64,000 bases of DNA from Cliona cf. orientalis (taxonomy: Eukaryota > Porifera > Demospongiae > Clionaida > Clionaidae), in NCBI GenBank assembly GCA_963930775.1, contig OZ005696.1:9044980-9108979 (forward strand), written 5' to 3'. The first letter of the stretch is position 1, and each line of letters opens with the position of its first letter. Below the pieces are notes generated by a model, which did not search any database, had not been told where the DNA came from, and worked only from the letters and a program-made list of their open reading frames with translations. Position numbers and translations under genes: made by a program. Positions 1 to 11,720 of the stretch are shown here, one piece after another.

Positions 1-3000
1 GCGTTGTCTCCAGCCGAGTGTGGAGGCTGTCCAGCAAAAGGCTGAGGTTGTTGCTCATCTGATTCGTGTAGCTGTTGCTTGTCGCCCTGATCTGGGTGCT
101 CAGCTTTGCCCGCATCTGCCAAATGAACTGGCTCTTCAGAGCGCTCTCCTTGCTCCGCGGGGTCCATGTGACGTACTCGTAGGCATAGGCGGCCCCGAAG
201 AGGCCAAAGGATGGAAGGAGGTAACGCCAGCCAAGAAATCTTGGCATCTGGGGGAAAATTTGAAGGTATTCTGACAGATACAAGCTGGTGCATTTATAGC
301 TTGGAATAATATTACAATCTCAGTGTGTCAATTGAGTGCTAACTTGAAAAATTAGGAGATGCCTGGGGACCGTAATAATAATATTATACACTAGTTGTAG
401 CTACTGAATTTTACCATCATTCCCGCTAGTAGTAGGACGCCTGGAATGGCATACTCGGCTGGTAGGATGGACCACAGGAAGGACAGCTTCGACTTGACAC
501 TCCCCACCAATGATCCAACATCAGCCGAGACCTGAAATCACAATATCGTGTGATAAAATGAAATAATTATTTAAAACACTCGTCTCCTACAACCTACTCA
601 CAAAGACTACACTAGTTCCTTATCTATACGAAGCTTTTAAACTTTTATTAAGAGACTTTTATAACATTTCTAACACATTGTAGCTATTAATTCTATGCTT
701 ACCAGTAGTGATCGCAGACCAAAGAGGCTGAAATGGAACTCGAGGTCTTCCTTGAAGTCCTGGCAGAGGTCCTCGCATCGAAGGACGTAGGTGAGCTCAG
801 GAGGCCTCACCAGCTGGGAGAACCTTGACAGCTCATCCTCTGGCAGCTGCAGTAACTCCTGGTACCTCCCTGAGAGAGGGGGAGAGATGTATGAAGCTTA
901 GGAATTAAGGGGGGAGGGGAGGGGAGGGGGGAACTTAAATTTTACAAAATACAAAGGAGAGGGGAGGTACACAAATTTTTATTTCTTCTAAAATTTTTTT
1001 TATCCTTTCTTATTTACCTATGAAGTATCTTGGTGCCTCGTCATGGAGCTGGCTCAGAGCAGTGCTTCCCACGTTAGCCAGCTCCTGCTCCAACTCCTTA
1101 TCCACATACACGTACAGCCCTCTCTTGTAATTCTCCGTGTCTTTTTCATCGAACGTAGCCTCGTAGCGGTCCACCACCGTCCCGAGTTGTCCAAGTACGT
1201 CCCTCATCACCATGGCTATCTTCTGTTCCACGGCTTGCACTGCCGAGCTGAGCTGCTGGCGACAGAGGTCGTTAAGGTCAGACGCTTTGCTAAGTAGAGT
1301 GATTCGACGCTGACTGCACTGACGGAGTTGGTCGTTGACTGATTGGCTAAATAGAGAGAAATATTGAAATCCCATACATGTGTACTACGCATGCTTGTGA
1401 TAAAATAATAGAGATAAAAGTGATTACGGTTAAATAGAGAGAAATATTGAACAGTTACCCAATCTGCATGGCACTCGTTTCTTCTTCGGACACCAGCTGT
1501 TCCAGCTCCTCGATGACCTCTGACCCCCTCTTGTGGTGCTGCTCAAACTTTATCTTTATGGCGGCGCTTGAGATGCACTCCTTGAACGTCTTCTCAAACC
1601 TGAACACCGCACACAAAGCATATCCAAAGACAATAAATTAATGCTACCTTAGAAACTTCATGAATTGTTCAGAGATAACATGACATTGTATATTATTATA
1701 TTTTTGAATATTACAAAGGTGTTATATCAATTCTAGCTAATATTTTTAACCTTTCGAACTCCATGAGCCTAGCTCTCCACCCATCGGCCAGTCCCTTCCC
1801 GATATCTGTCTTTGATTTCCTATCCCGTTCCTGTTCCAGCTTCTTCTGCTGTTCTCGGACGATGACAACCTCCTTCGCCGAGACAAAGAACACACGATGC
1901 TTAGCCGTCTCTTCTTCCACCACCTTCAGCTCCTTGGCTAGGAAACCTACGTCAGTCTCAAGGTGCTGCTCTCGAACCTAGACGATGTGAGTACACTAGT
2001 AAATTTTTGACAATCTTATACATATAGATCTAACAGTATCACTGTATCTATAGGCCTTGTACATCATCACTTAGGATTTAAACAAAATGTGCACTCTTTC
2101 TCCCTCCCCCTCTCTCTCTCCCCCCCTCTCTCCAATCTACTACTTTCTTCTTTAAAAATGCTCCTTTATTTTTGTTGGACATTTTCTCACCTCGTCCATC
2201 ATCTCTGGCTCCTGGGCGGAGCAGTCCCAGCGGTTGTTGAGGATGAAGATGTTGGGCATGGAGAGACGCTCGCTCACTCGGTGAAAGAAATTCTTCTCCT
2301 GAACAATGAAAAGCAACAAAAGCAAGAGGTTAAACTATAATTCTGTAGCATTACGAGTCACATGACACTAGACCGCAAGGGTCTCTCTAAACACTGATAC
2401 TCTATAAATCTATCTCTGGAGTATCAAAGAACAAGGCTACACATCATAACGGCTCAATTGCAAAGATTTGTAACATGCTAACTACCAAGTAGCTACTCAA
2501 ATATTTCTCACTAAATTCTTGTAATAGCTATAGCTTAATTATTAGCAATCATATAAATACATGTATACAATCTGTGCATAGCAGTAGGCTAGCACTCACG
2601 GCTGTCATGAGAGTGGACTCAGCGTTGGACACCAGCACAAATACGTCAGCATCGAGGCAGTGCTTGTTGATCCACTCATCCATGTTGGGGTTCATATCAA
2701 TACCGGGGCTGTCCACCAGCTCAACGTCATCCTTAAGGAGGGGGCATCTGCAAGGGGAGGGGGGGGGCATTAATAAAGGGGGGATGATGGTTTTGGCTAA
2801 AGAATCTATAGTGTATATACCGCTATTACTAAAGCAATCCCACTCATCGGGCAAAAGGAAGAGGGTCTAGCTCGATACAGATAAAGGCGCCTACTACTTA
2901 CTGATACCACATGCCCAGGACTATGTAAATATTATTATCACATCGAGGCACCCACAAGCATAGATAGTTAGCCCCATGAATTCCATCCACCCCTCATCAC

Positions 3001-4031
3001 CACTTGCAGGTCGCCTCGAAAATACATAGATATAAGATGGAGAATAATATTATTATTATAAAAAAGGGCACACTCCATACTTATTACTATGTACTAGTAG
3101 TCACTGGAAATTATCTATATATTGCACTAATTATTAATACTAAGCCTATAGTTATGCCTGCAGCAATAAGTTGCAAGATTGGAAATTACATAATTATATA
3201 GTCACATGTCATACGGCAGTATTGCATCACAATATTTATTACTTACTATTATCTTAAGGTGTAGAATTACTTACTGTGTTTTTGGCCAGTAGACTTGCAC
3301 CAGACTGCTGGGGTCCAGATGCTCCTTATGCAGGGAGTGGGCTAGCTGCTTCAAATTCTGTTCACAGAGAAAAATAAACATATTAACTATTCTCCACCCA
3401 CCCCCTTAGTTAATTTGAATAACAATATTATACTAATTAGAACACAAGTATATTATTATAATTTACTTAACACAGTAATTCTACTCACTTTTATGTCCTG
3501 CCTCTCTTGTGAACCTGATTTGACAAGGTACCCCTTTTCCGAGTCATCTCCAAGAACGCTGACGAAGCAGTTAGTGGTGTGCCCTATCCCGAACGGAAGC
3601 ACTTTTGACCCAAGCAGGGCGTTGACCACCGAGCTCTTTCCGTTGCTTGTTCGACCAAAAAAGGCGACCTTCATGTGATCACGTGCTAAGATCTCACGAA
3701 TACCCCTGGTGCGATCGAGCAGGGAGGTGATAGACGGCGAATCCGCCTCAGGGTGTGCAAGTTTCACATACGACTGTGCCTCAGTAAGGCGATCGTGTAT
3801 TAGACCGAAAGTTTTTGAAATGGCTTCCTTTGCTTTCGAGAAACGCTTCAGAGGTGAGCTGGAGTCCCTTGCTCTCTTTAACCCTGGAGCTCCCGACGTT
3901 CTACGACCACCAGAGATTGTCAGGGAGCGATTTAAGACGCCGCGCGTCTGGGGAGAATCCACTGCGTCTCCGTTCTCTTGGAGGGATGAGTCGAGAGATC
4001 CCTTCTTAACCAAGGTTTTGGCCGCACACAT
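1..4031 (-). CDS. MFN: Mitofusin (outer mitochondrial membrane fusion GTPase), 3' end beyond the left edge
   Basis: Large dynamin-family GTPase that tethers and fuses outer mitochondrial membranes. Exons seen, 5' to 3': 3489-4031, 3275-3357, 2600-2747, 2191-2298, 1751-1977, 1459-1599, 1018-1339 (5' edge approximate), 713-869, 415-531 and 1-247 (open to the left). The start is the ATG at 4031, after which the frame is open. The G1/P-loop GRTSNGKSS follows VAFF, G3 is DSPGID, and the G4-like NNRWD lies in the fourth exon. A basic N-terminal segment of about 90 residues precedes the GTPase. The ninth and tenth exons give the hydrophobic membrane segment and the start of the C-terminal heptad-repeat region (TWTPRSKE, followed by [12 protein letters not shown]). 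Vertebrates have MFN1 and MFN2; I cannot assign this gene to either. It lies head-to-head with cytidine deaminase, 239 bp between starts. Confidence 0.93.
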
Positions 4032-4270
4032 GTCTTCCTTGGATGGCTCCTCGGCTGCAGATCACCAAAAACAACAGTAGAGGAGAATCGCGTGCACGCG
4101 GCACATGCTCGTTTTTGCTGAATCAGCTATTTCCTAAATAACCGAATTTCGAAAAATTGAATATCGTTGAGCTTATCTCAACTGAACACATGACCTTTCT
4201 GTACATGAGCTAGTCTTGTAGAGCTGTTCTCACACCTCAAACTACCATCAAAAACACACACGATACGAAA
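4032..4270. promoter_or_regulatory. Shared divergent promoter, mitofusin / cytidine deaminase
   Basis: The 239 bp between the two divergent start codons must carry both 5' UTRs and promoters. No TATA box or classical element stands out. The position is inferred from gene layout only. Confidence 0.5.
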
Positions 4271-5176
<906 letters not shown>

Positions 5177-6270
5177 TTATTTTTTATAATTATTATTATA
5201 CCACTGTGTCGTGTAGCGTGATGTGATCATCATTATTAAATTTTTGTGGAATTATGGTCTGTTTCAATTTCTTTATTGTGACATTGTGATCAGTATTTTT
5301 AATAATATATAATATCTCCTAATAATATTATTGTAGTGTGATCATCATTATAACTTTTGTGGAATCACAGTCTGTTTCTATATTTCTTTATCGTGACATT
5401 GTGATTACTCCTAATAATTGATCTTTAATCTTATGCAAATGCAGCCCCTTGTATAATAACTTATAATTAATATTATTATTGCTCAGCAAGAAGCAAGCGA
5501 GAGGGATGGGATGGGCTCGAGGTTGCTTGCATGTGTGGGCCCATAGCTTTTGTGGTGTGACCAGATGATTACTTGTGTTAATGGAGCCAAAATAATATGA
5601 ATAACAAACACAAACTCATTTGTTGCAACAGTGGGAGGATATGTATGTAATACAATACACATAAGCAAAGTGCGGTCAGTCAGAGTACACTCTGTATGTG
5701 TGTGTGGGAGGTGTACTGCGCTGTGCTAGCTATAGTATAGCGGAACTGATCTTAGAGTTTGTGGCATGCACAAATTACACTCATCAACTCTCACACATAC
5801 ACAACACTATATAGGCTTTTCCCAGTAGCAGTACACTATATATAATACTAATTTTGTCCACTACAGAACACATTTTTTAGTGATTTCGCAATCAGTGAAC
5901 CCTATATTATTACATACTACACTGAGATAGCCTGGTACCAGTGCTATAAAAGATTTGGGTGTGCCTCTTGGCTGCTGACTCAGATGATGATTGTTAAGAA
6001 GGCAGATCTGTGAAATAATTTATTATTGTGACTCAGTGCACTTTTTGTCTATCAAGCTAAACCTTCTAAGAACTCTGTCTGGCCTGGCAGGCTGTGGACG
6101 TACACCACCAACCACAAAAGGGTAAGTATAAAATTTTGCATGGTTGGCCACTATGTTGCACTAATGACATCAAATACTATTCGATAGATATGGATGTGGG
6201 CCAGGGGCTGGGGGGAAGTTGCATTACCGGTATGAAGTATGTCAGTATGTCCCAATGTATTATGTGCAGG
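5177..6270. other. Intergenic spacer with a short tandem duplication
   Basis: AT-rich spacer. Between about 5205 and 5420 a block of roughly 90-110 bp is present twice, each copy containing GTGATCATCATTA, a stretch like TTTTGTGGAAT and TTTATTGTGACATTGTGAT. 6080-6122, ending at GGTAAGTA, could be a non-coding first exon of the LRR gene; that is inference. No convincing ORF is present. Confidence 0.5.
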
Positions 6271-6272
6271 TT

Positions 6273-7484
6273 ATGGACACATGCACATTGGACTGCGACC
6301 CCACATGCCCAATCGATGGCGTTGAGAGGGTATTGCTGGTGACTACCGGTGGAAGGAAGACAGCATCCGTTTTGGCGCAAGACGGCTCACAACAACCGAC
6401 AGGTCAGCGTTTGAAGAAGCAGAGACGAACGACAGCCCAACTAGTGCGCCAACTCTCCGAAGACTCCGTAAAAAGCCCGATGGCTCCCGAACACGTCGTC
6501 GTAGAGGTCAAAAGCGAAGAGACGGGCGAGATCGTGCGCAAGATCGTCTACGTGACGGACGTCAACGGCACGAAAACGCTCGATCTCTACTCGGGATGGA
6601 ACCCCGATAGTCAACAGCACAAGCTTCCCATAAAGGAGTTACCGCCGAAAGTGTGCCAACTGGTCACGCTCGAGCGCCTGTGGGTGAGCCACAATAAACT
6701 GTCCACTCTCCCCGTCCAAATTGAACAGATGTTCAGACTGAGAGAGGTGTATCTTCACAAGAACAGCTTTGAGGAGATACCCACGAGCCTGTGCCGGCTG
6801 CCCTCTCTCGAGATACTCTGGCTCAATTGTAACAAGATTACGAGCGTCCCTCCCGAAATAGCCAGTCTGAAGTCTTTGCGTCGCCTACATCTTGACACAA
6901 ACTTCATCAAAGAGTTACCCGATTCGCTCTGCTTGCTAGACAGCCTCGAGGTACTCTATCTAAACGAAAACACCATTCACACGATCAGCGAGAAGATAGG
7001 TTTGATGAAAGGTCTAAAACGGCTCTACCTTCATAGGAACAAGATCACCGACATTCCTAGCGGTCTCTGCTCTCTCAAGAACATTCGGATTCTCAATCTG
7101 GACGACAACGAGATTCGCCACGTGCGTCGCGAGTTCCAGATCTACCAGCAGGAAATGGAGGCCACCCAAGCCACCATATCGACTAAAAATAACCCCTTTG
7201 TCACCCCCGGCAGCAAGATGAAGCTTAGCTTTAGTGGCATGTATCCTCCGGGTCACTACAACTCGAAGGCGAGACGTTATTCCGACCAATACGAACACAC
7301 GGTAGCGGCTCGACGACCAGTGAGGGTCAGCTTACCGGGAAGGGGGGCAGATTCGTATCCAGATAAGATGAATATGGTACAGTCGGTGAACGAGCCGACC
7401 CCCTACAAGGCAGACACCCTACCCCGATGCAGTACTGTTGGAGTAATGACCAGAGGTCGTCAACAGTACAATAGAGAGACCTGA
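6273..7484 (+). CDS. Leucine-rich-repeat protein, SHOC2/PIDD-type repeats
   Basis: One long coding exon of 403 residues. The start chosen is the ATG just after a good splice acceptor (TATGTGCAG, ending at 6270); the frame is open further upstream only through non-ATG triplets. Residues of about 120-290 contain six or seven 23-residue LRRs of the pattern LxxLxLxxNxIxxLPxxL, for example LERLWVSHNKLSTLP and LRRLHLDTNFIKELP. The N-terminal 100 residues are Ser/Thr/Arg-rich. The C-terminal 120 are basic and low-complexity, with no transmembrane segment or kinase domain. LRRs of this sort are cytosolic protein-binding scaffolds; the partner cannot be read from sequence. No ORF of comparable length overlaps it. 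Confidence 0.8.
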   Translation: MDTCTLDCDPTCPIDGVERVLLVTTGGRKTASVLAQDGSQQPTGQRLKKQRRTTAQLVRQLSEDSVKSPMAPEHVVVEVKSEETGEIVRKIVYVTDVNGTKTLDLYSGWNPDSQQHKLPIKELPPKVCQLVTLERLWVSHNKLSTLPVQIEQMFRLREVYLHKNSFEEIPTSLCRLPSLEILWLNCNKITSVPPEIASLKSLRRLHLDTNFIKELPDSLCLLDSLEVLYLNENTIHTISEKIGLMKGLKRLYLHRNKITDIPSGLCSLKNIRILNLDDNEIRHVRREFQIYQQEMEATQATISTKNNPFVTPGSKMKLSFSGMYPPGHYNSKARRYSDQYEHTVAARRPVRVSLPGRGADSYPDKMNMVQSVNEPTPYKADTLPRCSTVGVMTRGRQQYNRET

Positions 7485-7784
7485 TCCACTATATTATAAA
7501 ATCAAAACGGGTAAAAATAGTTATTATTTTTTTCTTTATCATAATATTATCATCACTTCTTTATAAACTTAATTCCAGTCATTGTTGTTATTATAATTAT
7601 ATTCCCCCGGCATTTCATGCATTGACTACATTGTAACCCACACCATGGCCAGTAATGCATTCTAATATTGTTATCAATGTTGTGTCTGTTGGTATTTTTG
7701 TTGTTGTTGTGTACGTATAATGTAATATTTAACCGTACTCAAAATTATACATACGCAAAAGTACAGGTCATTGCAGTTCATGTT

Positions 7785-8200
7785 ATGTTACATAATATGA
7801 GAAGAATGAGAGCTACATGATATTGTGTTTTGAGAAAGACAAAGGAGAGAGAATGATGTCGACAGTAAGCATGTTTCAGGTTGTGATCAGTCATTGCTGG
7901 TCTTCAAAGCAGTTTCCCAGCAAGACGTCATGGATGAACCAAGAGCTGAATGCTTACTCGATTAAAAGTAGTGCAGTGCCTACCCAGTGACCCAGGAAGG
8001 TTACGTACACTTTACCTGTATATGGAGAGAGAGAGGGAGAGGATGTACTTGTGTTAATGACCACAAACCAACATAGACCCCGCACTTATTGGCTTGTGGC
8101 TAAACAACCAATTAACACAAGGTAGTAATAATTGCAGCAGCAAGCATAATATTATCATTAATACTTAACAAGAGGAGTCCACCCACAGTATATACACACC
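7785..8200 (-). repeat. Duplicated last exon and 3' UTR of selenoprotein K, including a second SECIS
   Basis: This block matches 10460-10850, the 3' end of the selenoprotein K gene, in the same orientation. Retained are part of intron 4, the splice acceptor with the following GTAAAGTG (terminal stop codon, about 8012-8018) and a complete SECIS-like core near 7870-7950. The two copies differ by scattered substitutions and small indels. No coding exons 1-4 of selenoprotein K accompany this copy. Confidence 0.8.
7868..7955 (-). promoter_or_regulatory. Second, orphan SECIS element
   Basis: On the minus strand: ATGA (7928-7931), a stem containing TTGCTGG, an apical loop beginning GAAA, the complementary CCAGCAA, then TGAT. 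This is the layout of eukaryotic SECIS elements (AUGA / AA / NGAN quartet). It is nearly identical to the SECIS of the neighbouring selenoprotein K gene. No selenoprotein reading frame was found directly upstream of it. Confidence 0.7.
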
Positions 8201-8214
8201 ACCCATTCCTAGAC

Positions 8215-8275
8215 CTAACTTCCTGTAGCACCGGATGTATTACATCACCATACATCCGGTGATGCAGGAAGTTAG
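8215..8275. repeat. Hairpin, 25-nt arms with 11-nt loop
   Basis: Arms 8215-8239 and 8251-8275 are inverted copies with two mismatches (outer end CTAACTTCCTG, inner end CCGGATGTA). It lies just beyond the duplicated selenoprotein K 3' end and is probably a foldback MITE remnant. Confidence 0.8.
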
Positions 8276-8828
8276 TATATGCACTCAGTGATCTAGCAAG
8301 GTGCAACAGGTGACAGCATTGTCACCCAGGGATATTTAACTCTAGATGAAACTTAATAATATTATTATGCTTCCCCCCAAAGGCTTGCCCCGGCCATCAC
8401 TATATCCATTATAGTAACTCAGTGTTGAAGATGAATCAGAATTCCATCACACTGGAGATGTGGCAACATTCTAATTAGCTAATTTTACGGTCAGCTGTGC
8501 CACATTGAGCCATGGGGGTTCCAAAAGTTGATTAGCTAATGCAGGAGGCATTATCACACCTCATTTATTTGTCATGAATATCCATACTATAAGCTAGCTA
8601 TTATCATAAGATCTTTATTACGATAATATTATGTGAGCTATAATATATGAATACCAATATTAGGTCTATAGATAGCTAGCCACATGACTGGCCACATATT
8701 ATTATGAATGATGTTATGTCGATAAAGCATAATATTATACACCAGTTGGAGTGCCAGCAAGGGGGCGATAATAGTTTTAAACTTAGACTTCAATAAAGTG
8801 AAGAGAGAACAGACTGCATCAAAATAAA
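8276..8828. other. Intergenic spacer upstream of the ectodomain gene
   Basis: AT-rich DNA with many TAATATTATTA motifs and no convincing ORF. It presumably contains the promoter and 5' UTR of the gene starting at 8829. Confidence 0.4.
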
Positions 8829-10184
8829 ATGGATATGGATGAATTGGAACTGCCAGGATATGAAATGGATGACATCATTATTGGCAATGAACATTTGGAT
8901 CGTAAACCTGTATCAACAGCAAGCAAAGCAAGGTCTTATAAAGCAAGTGTGAGCAAAAATCAAGGGAAAGAAAGCTGCCGGGTGTGTTTCACTTCAATCA
9001 CGTGTTTGGCTGTGCTTCTTAGTCTTTTAATTGCTCTTGGGGCAGTTGCCCTGGCTGCAGTAGGCTACATTAACCAGTCGGAATATCAAAATGAGTTTGA
9101 CAAGCTAAGCAGTCGAGTTAGTGAGCTAACTGCTACCACTGAGGGAAACATAACACAACTCCGGCAGCAACAGAACAATGCTAGTCAAGACACCGACAAT
9201 CTGATGGATCGTATTAACACAGTGAACAGTGAGCTCAATGCAAGGATAACAAATGACATTAATGCTCTTCATCGTATGTTAGATCAAGCAACAAATATGA
9301 CCGTGGCTAACCTTACTCAAACCTTCAATCTACTCAGTAACTTTGACGGGTATCTCAGAGCGCTGATGAGCAATTTTACATCATTGAGCAATCAGCTAAA
9401 TCAAATAGCTTCTGAGACTCAGAACAGTAATGCATCATTGCTACTCAGACAGCTAGATGCTTCGATCCAGGAAAAAGTTGATGCATTAGAGTCTCGTATC
9501 ATTGCAGACTTGCCACTGATACTCAATTGTGGAGCTGGTGAATGGTTTCAAGTGGCTCACTTGAACATGTACAATCGTACCGAAAAGTGCCCGGCTGTCT
9601 GGAGGGAATATAACGCCAGTGGATTAAGAGCCTGTGGAAGACCAACGACCACTCAAGCAAGTTGCCCAGGCACTTCATACGTGACAGGTCGTCAGTATAG
9701 CAGAGTATGTGGAAGAGTTGTTGGATATCAAGAGGACAGTCCGGACGGATTTGTAAATTCCAATGCTAACAATGCCAGTCAAAGCTACCTAGATGGTGTT
9801 AGCATCACCTATGGAAGTTCTCGTCAGCATCTTTGGAGCTATGTTGCAGGAGTTACGGAGGATAGCATTTCTCATACCCCCAACAATTGTCCGTGTTCAA
9901 CACAAGCGGGCACTGGACCACCGTCATTCGTTGGTAATAACTATTACTGTGAATCGGGCAATCCATCCAACACAGGGGGTAGTCCCATGCTATTAACCAA
10001 CGATCCACTCTGGGATGGCCATCAGTGTGAAGGTAGCTGCTGCTCTGGCACCAACTCTCCGCCATGGTTCAGTGTTCAGCTTCCAGCTCCAACGATGGAT
10101 ACGATTGAAGTTCGTATATGTGGTAATGAAGGTACTGACAATGAAGATACTCCAGTTGTATTGCTTGATCTCTATGTTCAGTAG
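8829..10184 (+). CDS. Type II membrane protein with coiled-coil stalk and an unrecognised cysteine-rich ectodomain
   Basis: Single-exon gene of 451 residues; ATG at 8829 preceded by AAATAAA. The acidic/polar N-terminus (1-50) lacks a signal peptide. One hydrophobic segment at about 54-80 is followed by a stalk (about 90-230) rich in heptad-like leucines and N-x-S/T sites, then a globular C-terminal domain from about residue 231. That domain starts GEWFQVAHLNM and includes CPAVWREYNASGLRACGRP, RQYSRVCGRV and SYLDGVSITYG, with many cysteines and Trp/Tyr residues. Topology predicts an extracellular C-terminus. From memory, similar WREYN...RACGRP domains recur in cnidarian and sponge predicted proteins without a named family; I could not check this. 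It is not a collagen: no Gly-X-Y repeats are present. Confidence 0.75.
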   Translation: MDMDELELPGYEMDDIIIGNEHLDRKPVSTASKARSYKASVSKNQGKESCRVCFTSITCLAVLLSLLIALGAVALAAVGYINQSEYQNEFDKLSSRVSELTATTEGNITQLRQQQNNASQDTDNLMDRINTVNSELNARITNDINALHRMLDQATNMTVANLTQTFNLLSNFDGYLRALMSNFTSLSNQLNQIASETQNSNASLLLRQLDASIQEKVDALESRIIADLPLILNCGAGEWFQVAHLNMYNRTEKCPAVWREYNASGLRACGRPTTTQASCPGTSYVTGRQYSRVCGRVVGYQEDSPDGFVNSNANNASQSYLDGVSITYGSSRQHLWSYVAGVTEDSISHTPNNCPCSTQAGTGPPSFVGNNYYCESGNPSNTGGSPMLLTNDPLWDGHQCEGSCCSGTNSPPWFSVQLPAPTMDTIEVRICGNEGTDNEDTPVVLLDLYVQ

Positions 10185-10534
10185 ATGCTTGTATCAGTAT
10201 TGTCTGGCCTACAGGTATTATATCCACTTGTTCACAAAATTTAATATTGTCAGCTCTAGTGTTTAAATTGTTTTGTGTGATTTGTATGTAGCTTTCATAG
10301 TAACTGTTGAGAATAATGGATGTCATGCTAGCTTTTTATTTTTGTCATGTGATTTTTGTTAATTATGCACTCAATATCAATAATTATTGAATTAGCCATA
10401 ATTATGCAGTTATTTAGGAAAATTCCACAAACACTTGAGTCACTAGACTTGTGTTGACCCATAATATTATAGAGAATGAGAGCTTTATGTTTTGATATAA
10501 AGACAAAGGAGAGAGAATGACAGTAGATGTCTTT

Positions 10535-10630
10535 TCTAAGCATGCTTCAGGTTGTGATCAGTCATTGCTGGTCTTCAAAGCAGTTTCCCAGCAAGACGTC
10601 ATGGACGAACCAAAGAGCTGAATGCTTATT
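10535..10630 (-). promoter_or_regulatory. SECIS element in the selenoprotein K 3' UTR
   Basis: On the minus strand: ATGA (10599-10602), stem TTGCTGG, apical loop GAAACTGCTTTGAAGA, stem CCAGCAA, then TGACTGAT. An outer helix pairs GGTT with AACC and AAGCAT with ATGCTT. This has the form of a canonical eukaryotic SECIS that recruits SBP2 and the Sec-specific elongation factor, and it supports reading the TGA at 10906-10908 as selenocysteine. Confidence 0.88.
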
Positions 10631-10707
10631 CGATTAAAAGTAGTGCAGTGCCTACCCAGTGACCCACCCGATGGAAAGGAGGTCACGTAGAATGTAGGGT
10701 AGACACT

Positions 10708-11507
10708 TTACCTGTAGAGAAAGAGAGAAAGAGGGAGGGAGAGGAGTGAGAAAAAGAGGATGTGTTATTGACCACAAACCAACGTAGACCCCATACTTAT
10801 TGGCAAGCATATCATTAATACTTAACAAGACGAGTCCACCCACTTGTACATCAGTACAACCTCAGTTATACATACATACACAATTATGTACACGGTGTAC
10901 CTTCCTCATCCTCCCCCTCCCATAGGAGGTGGGCTGGGTCCACTGCCGAAGCCTCTGCCTCCTATTCTACCCATCCGACGACCTTTCTCTGCCCTATAAA
11001 CACAGACAAAAGTTCTCTGTCATTTATAGGTCCTTTACTAGTACGGTTGACCCAGACATGACTGATTGATGAATGAGTGACAACTTACTGTCCACTCCTT
11101 CTGTAGTCGGTGGTGTGTGTGCTGGGATTGGAGCTGTAGCCAGGACTGAACAGCGTCTTCAAACTGTAGGCATACAGTAAAACACTGTTTATCACACTTG
11201 CTACACTATAATAAATTTTGTGGTGACATCCATTTAAAACATAATTTGTGTACATGTGTGTGTGTGTCAGTTTCATGCCCATAATGGCATTCTTTTAAGA
11301 AAAATTTTGTCAATTTTAGTAGTCTTCAGGCTAGTACTCACAACAAGACGATGAAATTGATGACAGACCAGAATAGGTCCAGGAGCCCCTCCACACTCCA
11401 GTAGGACCGACCACTTAGGACATTACCTACAGCACACATAATTTTTCCACGTGTAGGTATAAATTAATAAAGAAATCAAAAGACTCACTGTTAGAAATGT
11501 ACGCCAT
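10708..11507 (-). CDS. SELENOK: Selenoprotein K, with in-frame TGA read as selenocysteine
   Basis: Small ER-membrane selenoprotein; in mammals it works with the palmitoyltransferase DHHC6 and in ER-associated degradation. Exons 11489-11507, 11342-11426, 11089-11163, 10901-10993 and 10708-10711 give 91 residues (human 94). It begins MAYISN, has one membrane helix (LFWSVINFIVLL), then a Gly/Arg/Pro tail RMGRIGG...SGPSPPPMGGGG, then TGA at 10906-10908. Splicing at AG|GTACAC to the acceptor before 10711 makes the end Sec-Gly-Arg-stop, exactly the canonical terminus. A SECIS lies in the 3' UTR. If the TGA were a stop, the protein would end at GGGG. Without the last splice the frame would run 27 residues past the TGA, unlike the family. 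Confidence 0.93.
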
Positions 11508-11720
11508 TTCTAGATCTTTTAATATGTGTATGTCACGTCAGCAAGTCACGTGATTGCTGACACGGCATTTTTTATTCGCTGACTCAGCATTATTAGCGGC
11601 GCCATTGCGCGGCGGAGGTCATTAATTATTATTGGCCACACCTTTTTGTCTTGAAATCGTGGTCATCACTAGCACTCGCACTAGGACTTGCACGGTATCC
11701 AGACACGACCACGATTTCAA
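11508..11720. promoter_or_regulatory. Divergent promoter, selenoprotein K / PAC channel
   Basis: 213 bp separate the two start codons. 11537-11561 is a palindrome with perfect 8-bp arms (GTCAGCAA / TTGCTGAC) around GTCACGTGA, which contains the E-box CACGTG. GTCACGTGA closely resembles the USF/TFE-type (CLEAR) E-box. Binding by such a factor is inference. Confidence 0.55.

Noticed and set aside
10822-10908. 27-residue extension of selenoprotein K beyond Sec by straight read-through
   Set aside because: A splice at AG|GTACAC to a strong acceptor yields the family-standard Sec-Gly-Arg-stop, and the same acceptor is preserved in the duplicate.
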